From Anaeramoeba flamelloides (lineage: Eukaryota > Metamonada > Anaeramoebidae), in the NCBI GenBank assembly GCA_027625915.1, contig JANTQA010000008.1, forward strand, positions 13,741,097 through 13,805,096: a stretch of DNA of 64,000 nucleotides. The letters are read 5' to 3'. Position 1 is the stretch's first letter. Each line of letters opens with the position of its first letter. A program made the translations under genes and the position numbers. The notes under the pieces are model-generated. The model saw nothing but the letters and a program-made list of their open reading frames with translations, was not told where the DNA came from and ran no database searches. Shown in pieces: positions 39,486 through 50,171 of this stretch.

Positions 39486-41171
39486 CTGTTATCTGTTATA
39501 ATATTTACATTATTTTTTGAAATCGCCTTACACAAAAATCCGATGAGTTTTGTAAAAAAAAATTTGACTTTACAAGCCTTTTCCCATCCAAAAATGTTTG
39601 AAAATTTTTAAAAGTATGCAAAACATAATCAAGTGTGTTGAAAATTTTGAAAGACATAAAATTTTTATGATATGATTCTGTTTGCTGTGGAAACACAAAA
39701 TTTTTTTCTTTTCATTTTTTTTTTAACAAAATATCAAATCACATTTGAATTTTATAATCAAACTAATAATAACCCATTTCAACAATACACTTGAATATAA
39801 AATAGATGAATTTTATTAAAATTGGGTAATGACCTTCACAAGTTAAATAACCATAAAGAAGAAAGAGTAATATTCCTTCATGTTGGCGATTGAGCATATA
39901 ACAACCTCGAAGCTCTAGTTGTGTTTTCTGTAAAATACAAAGAAAAAGAAGAATAATAAAAAGAAGAAAACAAAGTTTACAAAGAATCTTAATAATTGGT
40001 GATAATCTGGCTATCTTGTTGTAAAAGCTTGTGAAAAGTTATCCTAACTCCTTTCAGCTTTCCTAGAATTAAGATAATATGTTAACCCAAGAATACATTT
40101 TTTAAAGAATGAGATAAAGGGTTGGTGGTTTTAGAACCTCTTTTTATTCAACAAATTTATAATACCCCAATTGACTGAGAAAATGTTTATTTGCCCTTTT
40201 TATTACCTTAGTTGATCGAAAGGATCGATCGATCTATGGGTATTCCAACCAAATCAAAACAAAATACAACGAAAACTCTTTGATATGATCTTTGATTGAA
40301 TCAAGTATTTTTTTGTTCTTTTTGAAAAGAATAACTTTTTTTTATCAAGATCAGTTTTTTTGATCAAACAAAATTTTTCTTTTTGAAAAATATTGTTGAA
40401 TTATTCCAAAAGTCATCCGCTTTTATAAAGCGATTTAATTTTTAATCCCAATAGTTTGATATTAGTCACGATTTTTAGACCATTATCGAGAAATTATCGA
40501 ATATGGTGATTTGTGATCTTATCAGGTTATTATTGATTATCACGATTTTCACAAAATATCATGATTTGAGAAAAATAATTGAGATTTTTGAAACTTAATC
40601 ACAACTTATAAAAAGATACCAACAAATCTTGTTGTGTATTTTTGAGGATAAAAATATTTTATCAAATTTTCTTTTTTTTGAGATAAATTTTACCATTTGA
40701 TCTTTCTTCTTTTGAATTTCTTTTTTTAATAAAAGAACTTTAAGAAACCAAGACCATATTAATTATGGCTTACCATTTGGGTTTCTTTTGATCATTTAAT
40801 GTTTAAGTATCCTCTAAAAAAGAAACCCGCTGTTTATTTTGAAGCACAGCTTTAAGCTTTCTGCACTGGTTATTTCGATAACAAGACTATATTTTTTCGA
40901 ATTAGCCTTTCTTCAGAATTATCTGACCTAATAATTCATGTAGACAAATCAAATAAAAACCAACACAGCCTCACGTTAATTTTTCTCACGTTAACATTGA
41001 ACTTTTAAGATCAAATTGAATTGTTTCAAATTGTTTTTTATTCATAGTGATGAATCCGATTTCTTTTAGTAACACCAAAAAATTTGCCGCATAACGGACA
41101 TAGGAAAATAAGGTGAATTGAAAAGAAACCCACAATATAAAAAACAGAATAATTTGCAATTATCTTAATAA

Positions 41172-41536
41172 CTATTTTTTTTCTGACGATTCAGATACTT
41201 GTTCTAAATCTTTATTACTTTTACTGATCAGAGAGTGAACTACACCAAGTATATTTCTGTTTATGTATTTAATGAATCTCAAAAAAAAGGAATCTCAGTG
41301 ACCCTGAATAGAAACATTGTGGAAATTAAATGTCTTTCAAGATCTTAAGAGATAAAAAATATATTTCACCAATATTTTGAACCATAGTCTCTATTATGGC
41401 CTTTTTTTAGATCCTCCTTGTTACACTTAAAGATTTCCAATCTAGTGATGAAATTATTTTTAATATTTAACAATAAAACCAAATTTTTCTCCAGAAATTG
41501 GTACGTTTCGGATATACAAACTTAAATCTATGAAAA
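41172..41536 (-). pseudogene. Coding-like fragments, unknown, possibly a decayed gene or unspliced exons
   Basis: On the minus strand the lowest piece (41172-41296) reads FFLRFIKYINRNILGVVHSL then ISKSNKDLEQVSESSEKK and stops. Farther upstream are NFITRLEIFKCNKEDLKKG (near 41390-41460) and SLYIRNVPISGEKFGFIVKY (near 41450-41520). All three are more protein-like than the surrounding DNA, but no set of splice sites joins them cleanly and no family is recognised. If real, the gene would be head-to-head with the PB1-UBA gene. Confidence 0.25.
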
Positions 41537-41682
41537 TAAAATTTGTATTTCTTAAAGAAAAAATTTTAAAACACTTTCATTTTTTTATTTTTTATTTTAT
41601 TTAACTTTCCCAAGAAAGAATTTTTACCTTTTATTTTTTTTTAATTTTTTTGATATTTTTTTTTATTTTTATATTTTGATCA

Positions 41683-43166
41683 ATGTCAACCAAAACTTCA
41701 GAAGTAATGTCTCTTAAAGTTCATTTTGAAAACGAAATTCGAAGATGGTCAATGCCACTTAATAGTTCCTATAATGAACTTTGTGAGATACTGAACAAAT
41801 TATTCGAAATTGATGTTCGTGATCGAACACAATATTCCTTAAAATACAAAGATGATGAAGATGAATTTGTTGTATTTACAACTGATCTGGAACTTCGTGA
41901 GGCTATGAGATTTGCCACCACAACTGATCGACCACTTTTAAGACTTTTTATTGTTAAAGGTATTATTTTTCTTTTAAATAAAACAAAAAATAATCCAAAA
42001 AAAAAAAAAAAAAAAAATCCTCAATAATTTAATCTTTGTTTCTTGATGTTTTTATTGAAACTATAGTTTCCAAAAAAAAAACAAAGAAAACAGTAAGAAC
42101 TGTACCTAAAAGAAACCAACAAATGAATTCATGTTTCCAAAGAAGAAGAGGAAGATGTTGTCATCCTTTTAATTTCATGAAAATGAATCCAATGTTTATG
42201 CTCCCACCCAAATTAAAAAACAGCTTTAAGGATCTGAAAGGAATCGACAAAAGGATCGAAAAGTTAATTCAAAACAAGAAAGTTGTTGATTGGTTCAAAG
42301 AGTCACTCCCACGTTTAGGGGAAATTTTAGAAAGCTTGATCGACAATGGTGCAATTGAGATTGAGACTGTTCTTGTTCAAATCCAATCCCTCCTTGAAGA
42401 AAGTAAGCTCCCACAAGAAATTCAAACTGAGATCACCAATCTTTCGACGCTTTTAATTAACAAAATTGTCCAAATGAAAGAGATCATTACTGATCTTCCT
42501 ATTGTCCAAATGATCAAGAGCTTTTTTGGTAAAGGACAATGCAAATCTCAATTACCATTCTCATTCCCATTCCCATTCCCAATGGAGGGTATGTTTGGAC
42601 AAATGGTGAAAGGAATGTTCCCACAGAAGAATTGTTTTTTCAGCACCCAATCCGGTAAAAATGGTGGTTTTACATTCCACAAACAATGTGAAAAGGAAAA
42701 AGAAAAGGAAAAGGAAAAGGAAAAGGAAAAGGAAATCGAAAAAGAAACTGAAATCGAAAAAGAAAAGGAAAAGGAAATTGAAATACAAATAGATAACGAA
42801 AACGAAAATGTCATCCAAATGAAACAAGAAGAAAAAGATGAAGATAAAGAAAGCAATAAAATTAATTTCACCCCACTTGAAGAAATCGAAGAATTCTTTG
42901 AAGTAAAAGAAAATGAAGAAAAAGAAACAAAAGAAACTGAAGAAACTGAAGAAACTGAAGAAACTGAAGAAACCGAAGAAAAAAAAGAGACTGAAGAAAA
43001 CAAAGAAAGTAATGATGTTTTACAAAAAGAAATTGAATACGCAAATGAAATGGAACAACTTATCGAAATTGGACTTGTTGATCTTGAACTTAATACTAAA
43101 TTATTGAAAAGGTTCAAAGGCAATGTAAGAAGAGTTGCAAATGCAATTTTAAATGGTCGATATTAA
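41683..43166 (+). CDS. PB1-UBA protein, NBR1/p62-like candidate autophagy receptor
   Basis: Exons 41683-41959 and 42067-43166; both junctions are phase 1 and give 458 residues. Residues about 9-88 form a PB1 domain: basic strand LKVHFENEIRRW, then the acidic OPCA-type loop KYKDDEDEFVVFTTDLELRE. A conserved-looking helical segment (LKGIDKRIEKLIQ.., about 160-240) and a cysteine/phenylalanine-rich part follow. Next are long KEKEKE and ETEETEE tracts (about 300-410). The last 43 residues resemble a UBA domain (MEQLIEIGLVDLELNTKLLK then NVRRVANAIL). An acidic stretch holds EEIEEFFEV, whose FFEV core (residues 369-372) fits the LC3/Atg8-interacting motif. PB1, LIR and UBA in this order is the plan of p62/SQSTM1 and NBR1, but no ZZ or FW domain is present. 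Binding of ubiquitin and Atg8 is inferred, not shown. Confidence 0.75.
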
Positions 43167-44410
43167 GCATTTTTTCTCATCCTAAAGAGATTATTTTCAC
43201 ATTTTTTCTTTTATTTTTCTTATTTTTTTTTTATTATATTGAATTTATTGACAAACCTTTTTATTTTATTCAATTTTTTTTTATTTTTTTTGATTGATCT
43301 TGTGCACTGAAATTATTATTTAATTTTTGAAAAAAAAAAAAAAAAAAAAAATTTTTTTCATACTTTTTATTACCTTCATGATACTTTTATTACTTAATTT
43401 TACTTTGATCTATTTTTTATAAAATAATAAAGTTACTTATATTTTTTTCAATTTATATCACTTTATTTCAATTTTTGTCCGTTTATTAACAAATTCGTTA
43501 CAAGCCCCTAAATAATGAATATTTGATAACTCTAAAAAATTCTCAAACATAAAGAAAGTTATTTTATAAAAGCCAGAACCATAAGTTGTTAATTGAGTTT
43601 TACAAATAGGGATTTAAAAGTTTGAAGATTATTTTAAAGATAATTATGAAAACTCCCAATTCACACTTCATAAATTGACTCTAACCCCCCCCCATCAAGT
43701 TAAGAGTTGAAATATCAAAATACAAGTAAAATTCTATTCAAACATTATTTAATTTTTTATCTTCATTTTATTGAAAAATCTGTAAATTTTGGTATAGCTT
43801 TGATCAAATGGGCTACAAATAAAAAATTTAGAACTGATAATCTTTTTGGGTTTTATGAATTGTAACTTATTTTATACTATTAACTTTTTCAAATCCCCTT
43901 TTTAAGTCGTTTGGGTTCCTCCCATTTTTACGCATTTTTTTTTTTTTTTTTTTTTGATGTAGTTACAATGGATATAAAAAACATCTGAAGAATTAAAAAA
44001 TATACATAAAAAAATAGATCTTAAAAAAATCCTACTTCAATGAAATGAAAAAAACTAGAATAGTTGAACTAAATCAATAATCTCATCTAAGTTACCGAAC
44101 TAGTACTTGTGAATGGGTTAATATTTTCTGTTGAATTGTGCTCTGAAAGTATCTTAGTCTGGGATTTTGGAATAATAAGAATTGAGAAAATTACAAAAAA
44201 TAAAAAAAAAAAATATTCATTTAGATTCAAATATATCCTTTTATTAAATCTTTTAAAGAATTAACTTTTTAAATATTTTTAGAAAAAAAAATAAAAATCT
44301 GATATTTCGACATTCTAAAAAATCTAAAAAAAGTTAAAACCTAATAAAAAGTGAATCACAGATTGTGAAAAGTATATTACATCTTTTTATTAATGAATTT
44401 TAATGAAAAA

Positions 44411-46240
44411 GATTTTTCTGTCAAAGGTACCCAACATTTTTTTCGAATATAAATTATTTTTTTGAATTGACCTTTGAAGAATAAATAAGAAATATGTAGA
44501 ACTATACATACCAGATTTGGATGGTGTGTATATGAAGTCAATCTATCAATCAATATATTCCCTTATCGATAATATCACTAAAATTCTTTTTACAAATAGA
44601 TAAAAACAATTCGGTTTATTTTGATCAGTAATTTAAGATCAAATATAATTTTAATAGAAGAGATTTTGATGATAGCATGTATTATTACAATATTAGCAAT
44701 AAATTCATGATAATACTAAAAAATTGTGATTAGTCCCACTTTATGATGAAAAATCACAAAATCATGATATATAAAAAAAAACTTAAGAAAATAAAAAATT
44801 ATTTTTTTGAGATCAACGTACAAAGTATCGATTTACTTTTACAAAATTTGACTTTTACAAAGCCTTTTGCCATTAAAAACGCTAGGAAATGTTTACATGC
44901 ATTGTAAAGTATTTTCAAATGTTTGAAGGTTTGTAATACTAGGGATTTATAAACGGAAAGAGTTTGTTTTTATTAAAAAAAAAATTGTATTTGGCATTTT
45001 TTTTTTTTTATTGATGATTTTAAAATCCCAAACGAAAATTATGAACACACTAATAATCATCTATTTTAAGATTATACTTGATTATATAATAGATGTATTT
45101 TTTTAAAATAGAGTTGTTACCTTCATAAGTTAAATAATCAAAAAGAAGAAAGAGTATTTTTTCCTTGGTTTTGGTGATCTGTTGAAAATAAATATTAAAC
45201 TCTAGTTATGGTTTCTGTAAAATAAAAAGTTAGGAGATATTCGGAAATAACAAGAATTAAATAAAATGTACAAAGAATCTTAATAATTGGTGTTAAGATT
45301 GCTAGGTTGTTGAGAAAGCTTTTGAAAAACAATTCACTCGCTTTCAACTTTCATAGAATAAAGAAAATGGTTTCACCCAAGAACACCTTTTTTAAAGAAA
45401 GTGTGAAGTGTTGGTTATTTTCGAAGCTCTTTCATTCAAAAACAATTTACAAGATAATCATTGGATGAGAAAATATTTTTTTTACCTTTTTATTATTGTT
45501 TTATATCTAAAGAATCAATCAATCCATTGGCCAACAAAATCAAAATATAATACCACGAAAACTCTTTGATATAATATTTGATTGAATCAAGTATCTTTAA
45601 TGTTATCTTTTAAAAGAATAATTATTTTTTCAAGTATCTTTTCTTTTGATCATAAAAATTTTTTGTAAAAATATTATTAAATTAGCCCTAAAAGCCATCA
45701 AATATTATATAGTAATTACTTTTTAATAGGGACATTTTAGAATTTATTACAATTTATCAACAATTATCATGATTTTAATGTAATTGTCCTTATTTTGCGC
45801 TTATAATAGTTTATAGTATTATTGGATATCACTTTTTTCAACCATATAGTGATCTAATCAAAACAATGCCGATTTTAGCAACTTTTAAATCACCTAACAA
45901 TGATATCATAAAACCCTCTTTTGTTCATTTCGATCCCCTATTGAAGATCCTATATAAATTCGAATAGATATCAAAATAATTTGTCAAGGATATTTTTCAC
46001 TGTTGGAATAACTTTTAAAATAGAAATTTCTAACAGGTGACCATCTGTCTAAAAAACAAAAAAATAATTTACAAATGAATTACTTTACAAAAAAAAATTT
46101 AAAAAGAAATTAAAATGTGAAAAAATGATATCAATTTTGGATTTCATAAATTAATACTTTCTTCTAATATCCATTAAAACCCTTTAAACATAGTTATTAC
46201 ACTATAATTCATTTGAACTCCTTTGACTAAAAAATTATTT
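44411..46240. repeat. R2 repeat, long copy
   Basis: Its ends match both ends of the short copies (14652-15190 and 22851-23524): left TCAAAGGTACCCAACATTTT and TTGACCTTTGAAGAATAAAT; right AAAATGTGAAAAAATGATAT and the closing TTTGACT block. The interior (44655-45920) matches copy A at 37431-40640. So the short copies are either internally deleted or lack a later insert. No ORF over 60 codons looks real. Confidence 0.7.
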
Positions 46241-46379
46241 AATTTAAAAAAAAAAACATTATGTAAAATAAAACTTTGAAAAAATTAAAAAAAATTGTTG
46301 TTTAATCTCAAAATTGAAAATTTTTGGTTTAAAAACATTGGACAAAACTCAAACCGATCTACTTCTAATAACATCATAA

Positions 46380-47850
46380 AATCTCCTTCTTTTTAAAAAT
46401 AAGATTTTTTTGTATTATCAAGAAATTTTCAATATATAGAAATGATATTACAAAATAAAGACGAGTAAAATAATAATTTTTTCTTTTGAAACTAAATATT
46501 GATAAAACTTTAAAATCAAATTAATTATCAGAAATTATTTATTTAAGGAATTATACTTAGAAATAGAGAAACAATTCTAAAACAACTTAAAAAAGTAAAA
46601 GATAGCTTGAAAAAAATAATAATTATGTTTTTTATCAACACAAATTAAAAATGGGGTTAAACTACCAAATTTAAAAGTAATAGGAATTATTCAGTTATTT
46701 TATAAATTAATTATATATAATCCAACTCAAAAATATTTTGACACAATTTATTCTTGGATATATAAAAATGTAACAATTTTTTTTTAAAAAATAATTCACA
46801 TTCTCCAAGGATAACTTTTAAACTGGAGCAAAAATTGCATAGTAGGAATTTCAATCTATAAAAGAATATATAAACTCAAAAATAAATTAGAAATTACGGG
46901 AATTTAGCATATATCAAGAAATTTAATGTTTTAAAAAAAGATAATGAACATATTCATTGCGAAGAAGTAACTATAAATTATTAAATGTAAATCTAAATTT
47001 AGAGAAAAAATGATTATAAATTGTTCTGGATAGAAGGGTAAAGTATATTTAAAATTATTAGGCATTATAACTATAACAAAAATAAACATGTGTTTCTTTG
47101 AGTGGCCTAGAGTGGTTTAGAGTGGCTTAGAGTACAATAAAATGCCACAAAATGCCTAGTTTTTACTGTAATTATGTGTTTAATTTGTTTTATCTATTAA
47201 TTTTCCAATTAAACAGAAAACTCAAGAAAAGACAAATATCACTTTTTTTTTTGGTTTGAGAAATTAAAAGTAAATTTATTTATTTTACTCAATTCTTTTG
47301 AATTCTGGAAAAGTTAATGGTAGTAGTTTTTTTAAATTTTGAAATGATGAAAAAATCTAATAATTTTTCTTTTAATTTCTCAAATGAAAAAAAAACCTAA
47401 AGACAATAAATATTTAAAATAGAAGGTTTCAAATTCTATATTAAAACTACGAAACTTTGTAATTTATTTAAATCAGTATTTTTATATTTATGATAAAAAG
47501 AAAATAAAAAAAACGTTACTATTTATGTCAAAAATACCTTAACTCAGAAATAATTGAAGATATCAATCATTTTTTATGGAACTACTCATTCTATGAAGAA
47601 AATTAAAAATTTTATATTAAAGATTTAAATCAAATTAGCAAAAATAATAAGAATATTATTTAAAGGATATTATTCAAAATAACATCCTATTATTTGTTTT
47701 ATCATTGGTTAATGATAAATAAAATTATGATTCTTTATTGTTATTTCCAAACAGATTTTTCTAAACAAAAATTTAGAAATTGGAAAAGTGCCATAGAGTG
47801 CTCCCCAAGTGCCGATATTTTCTTGTGGTTATCTGTTATATCTGTTAAGT
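46380..47850 (+). mobile_element. LINE (non-LTR retrotransposon) remnant, end of ORF2
   Basis: Around 46654-46775 one frame reads GVKLPNLKVIGIIQLFYKLI then YNPTQKYFDTIYSWIYKN. This corresponds to the 'G-L-P-N-L' segment that follows the reverse transcriptase in LINE ORF2. At 47535-47600 it has EIIEDINHFLWNYSFYEEN, the zinc-knuckle region, and to about 47800 the tail KIMILYCYFQTDFSKQKF then NWK. Several stops and frame changes and inserted hairpins (47210-47400) show it is dead. It is related to the remnant at 8400-8940. Confidence 0.6.
47100..47134 (+). repeat. 10-bp tandem repeat
   Basis: Three and a half units of GAGTGGCCTA / GAGTGGTTTA / GAGTGGCTTA, unusually GC-rich for this DNA. Confidence 0.85.
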
Positions 47851-48105
47851 GTTTTAGGTTTTTTTGGGGTTTTCTATTTTATTTCTGAAGTGTTCTCGGT
47901 TTTTTTTACTTATTGAAATAAAAAGAAAATTTTAATATATTTTCGGTTTATTTCGAAAAGTAAAAAAAACCTAACGAAAATCTATTGATTTTCCAAATAA
48001 ACAGAAAACTCAAGAAAAACTAACGGTGTTTTTTTTTTTAATTTACCAAATAAACCAAAAATTAAATAGATTTTCGGTTTATTTCAAAAATTAAAAAAAA
48101 AACAT
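47838..48105. repeat. Palindromic repeat cluster (GTTTATTTGG type)
   Basis: AGGTTTTTTTGGGGTTTTCT, TTTTCGGTTTATTTCGAAAA, AACCTAACGAAAATCTATTG and CAAATAAACAGAAAACTCAA alternate with their reverse complements, as at 18535-18880 and 53636-53850. Confidence 0.65.
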
Positions 48106-48309
48106 AATGGCAAGTCAGACGAAATTAATTTCCCCCCTTCAAAATAATAAAAAAAAAAAAAAATTATTTTATTAAATAATAGAAATTGTAACTTTTAGAC
48201 AATTTTAAAGTTTTAATAAGCAATATTTAGAGTTCTTGGATTAAAAATACCATTCCTACATTTTTGATGAAATTTATTTTAAAAATGTAACATCATTTTC
48301 TCAAATTCC

Positions 48310-48400
48310 TATTTTTTGGATAAAATATCAATCTCTTTTTAATTGATGAGATCAACCTTTATTACGTTTATTCAAATCGGATTTTTCCAGTAATTTAAAC
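48310..48400 (+). repeat. R1 dispersed repeat, partial copy
   Basis: Carries TTTTTAATTGATGAGATCAA (48336 on) and CAAATCGGATTTTTCCAG at the spacing seen in R1 copies 1 and 2; the right half of the repeat is missing or too diverged. Confidence 0.45.
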
Positions 48401-49362
48401 TAAATAACCCGAATCCAATTGTCCTTCGATTATAATCCTAAATAACACCACCAATAAACTCAAATAATAACGTTTTGTCTCCTTGCTAGTATTATGAAAA
48501 AGGAAAAGAATAAAAATATCAAAGATTCTTATATTTGTCATAATTTGGGGTTTGAAATTTCTGTAATTTTTGTTTACGTTGATGTTAGATTTGAACAATT
48601 TTCTTCTTTTCTTTGAAGCTAAGGTTTGTTTCGATAACTTTTATAAAAATCTAACTAAAACTTGTTCTTAATTGTAGTTATTTTTCAACTTTTTCCTCTA
48701 TTATTACACTTTTTGGTGTTAATTGTGATTTTTACACTTTTTGGCAGGCACTATTAATTTTTTATTTTTTTTTTATAAGTTATACACCACCTTCAATGAA
48801 AAATGATTGATCTTGTTCAAAAAAAAAATTTTTCTTTTTGTTTTATCTTTAAAAAAATGCAATACTAATGAGACCCGAAAATTTTCTGTCATTGTGAATC
48901 CAATTTGGTTTTTTCTCTAAAAAAGAACAAAAGTATTTTACAAAATAAACTTTTATTATTTTTTGAGGGAAGAGTTAATATCCACAAAGGTGTGATTAAA
49001 AATATTTTCATTTTGAATTAAAAGGAGACTAATTCAAGGTGTACCTTTTCAAATAAATTTTATAATTTCTGTTGTTTTGTGTGGAATTTGAAAAACGAAT
49101 CAAATCAAAAAAAAAATTTATTTTCAAAAAAATCAAAAAAAAAACAAAAAAGCAAAATAAAAAAAGAAAAAAAAAAAAAAGAAATTTTTGTGTAAGATTA
49201 AAAATGACAAACATAAAGATCCTTGTCACTTTACAACTTTATTATTATCGATCTATAAATTTTTTGTCTGTTTATTTTTTATTTAGTTAATTATTTTTAT
49301 TTTTGTGGAGAAAAAAGGGATTGGTTCCAATTCAAATCAAAAATTAGGATCGAAGATTTTAT

Positions 49363-49951
49363 TTAAAATCTTAATTTTGTGAAAAGCCATTTATTTTTAC
49401 CATTTAAATATCTATTAAATTAAAAAAAAAAAAAGAATTAACAAAAAAAAAACAAAAGTTTGAAAAAATTTAAAGGGTTTTTGGTTGTAAGTTTTTGAAT
49501 AGAATGATAAAAAGTTAAAGGTAAAAGATAAAAGGTAATGAAGTAGGAAAAAAAAAAACAAAAAGATAAAGAAAATAGATCTTGCTTACTTTTTTGTTAA
49601 GGCCTTTTTTAATTCTTTTTTCATTTCGCTTCTTGTTGAGACATCACCAAAGAGTTTAAGGTTAGCTTTTTTTTTAGATACATTAAGGCTAATGTTATAT
49701 CTTGTTGGCATTAAATGAGCTTGGTTCACAACTTTAACAAAAGGTTTGACTGTAGATCTTCTTGCTTTTTGTCTTTTTTTCATTTGTCTGTTGATCTTTT
49801 TTGGATAATGATCAATACCTACAACAAGGCAATGTGGGAAGTTGTATCCTTTTGGGTTGGCTTCGTCCCAGTTTTGGATAACAACAGCTTTTCTTCCTGC
49901 AAATCTTCCTCTAAGAAGGATAACAGCTTTTTTTTCTTTATAGATGTTCAT
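49363..49951 (-). CDS. RPL27: Large-subunit ribosomal protein eL27
   Basis: Exon 1 is 49590-49951 and exon 2 is 49363-49411, with a 178-bp intron (phase 2). The spliced protein has 136 residues, the same as human eL27. Exon 1 encodes GRFAGRKAVVIQNWDEA, LVVGIDHYPKK, VKPFVKVVNQAHLMPTRYNI and the charged helix MKKELKKALTK. Exon 2 supplies YLNGKNKWLFTKLRF, matching the invariant family tail YKTGKNKWFFQKLRF. If the intron is ignored, the frame stops right at the donor (AAAAAA then GTAAGC, whose TAA is the false stop), giving a 121-residue product without the tail. eL27 is a structural protein of the 60S ribosomal subunit. It is transcribed away from the eL43 gene, 220 bp off. Confidence 0.95.
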
Positions 49952-50171
49952 TATGAATAAACTAATTACTTTTTAAGAATTTTCAAAAAAATGATTCTTG
50001 ATAACATGCTGTTGATTCCTAAAAGAAATCTTCAATCTTTTTCTTTAAAAACAAACACCATATACTCTCATCTCATGTATTTCAAAGAATTTATTGTAAC
50101 AATTTCAAATCTTTCAAAAATATTTATTTTTTATTTTTTTCTTATCTTTAACATTTCTAAAATTTTTTAAA
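49952..50171. promoter_or_regulatory. Shared divergent promoter region of eL27 and eL43
   Basis: These 220 bp separate the two start codons of oppositely directed ribosomal protein genes, so they must hold both promoters and both leaders. The DNA is A/T-rich; no motif can be named with confidence. Paired expression of the two ribosomal proteins is a reasonable inference. Confidence 0.6.

Larger units (their letters stand above)
37431..40640. repeat. R2-type long repeat, copy A, interrupted by a foldback
   Basis: The flanks 37431-37572 and 39486-40640 together line up, in the same order, with 44655-45920. Examples are CTTTGATATGATCTTTGATTGAATC against CTTTGATATAATATTTGATTGAATC, and ACAAAGAATCTTAATAATTGG in both. 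The 1913 bp at 37573-39485 have no counterpart in the other copy and are therefore an insertion. Identity is about 75-80% by eye. Confidence 0.75.
34228..41171. other. 6.9-kb repeat-rich region without a gene
   Basis: Contains A/T-rich DNA, a TTCCAGAATTC hairpin (35855-35935), an 11-bp tandem array (36056-36112), a foldback (36727-36951), an R2-type repeat cut by nested foldbacks (37431-40640), and a segment at 40680-40900 similar to 7330-7560. An open frame at 34393-34575 (GFEKSKSSNFLIKKVKGSIF..) is mildly protein-like but has no family and no partner exon. Confidence 0.5.
43167..49362. other. 6.2-kb repeat-rich region without a gene
   Basis: Contains a C tract (43685-43693), the long R2 copy (44411-46240), a LINE remnant (46380-47850), a 10-bp tandem array (47100-47134), palindromic clusters (47210-47330 and 47838-48105) and a partial R1 copy (48310-48400). 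Frames at 48395-48598 and 49029-49290 are A/T-driven. Confidence 0.5.

Noticed and set aside
42548-43123. Serine/phenylalanine-rich minus-strand ORFs
   Set aside because: They are the reverse strand of the KEKE and ETEE tracts of the PB1-UBA gene.
49440-49510. Candidate eL27 tail KTYNQKPFKFFQTF on the minus strand
   Set aside because: It resembles the tail by chance but has no splice acceptor before it; the true tail lies farther downstream with AATAG in front.
49586-49951. eL27 as a single-exon 121-residue protein
   Set aside because: It lacks the conserved C-terminal tail, which is present at 49363-49411 behind a proper GT-AG intron and restores the family's exact length.
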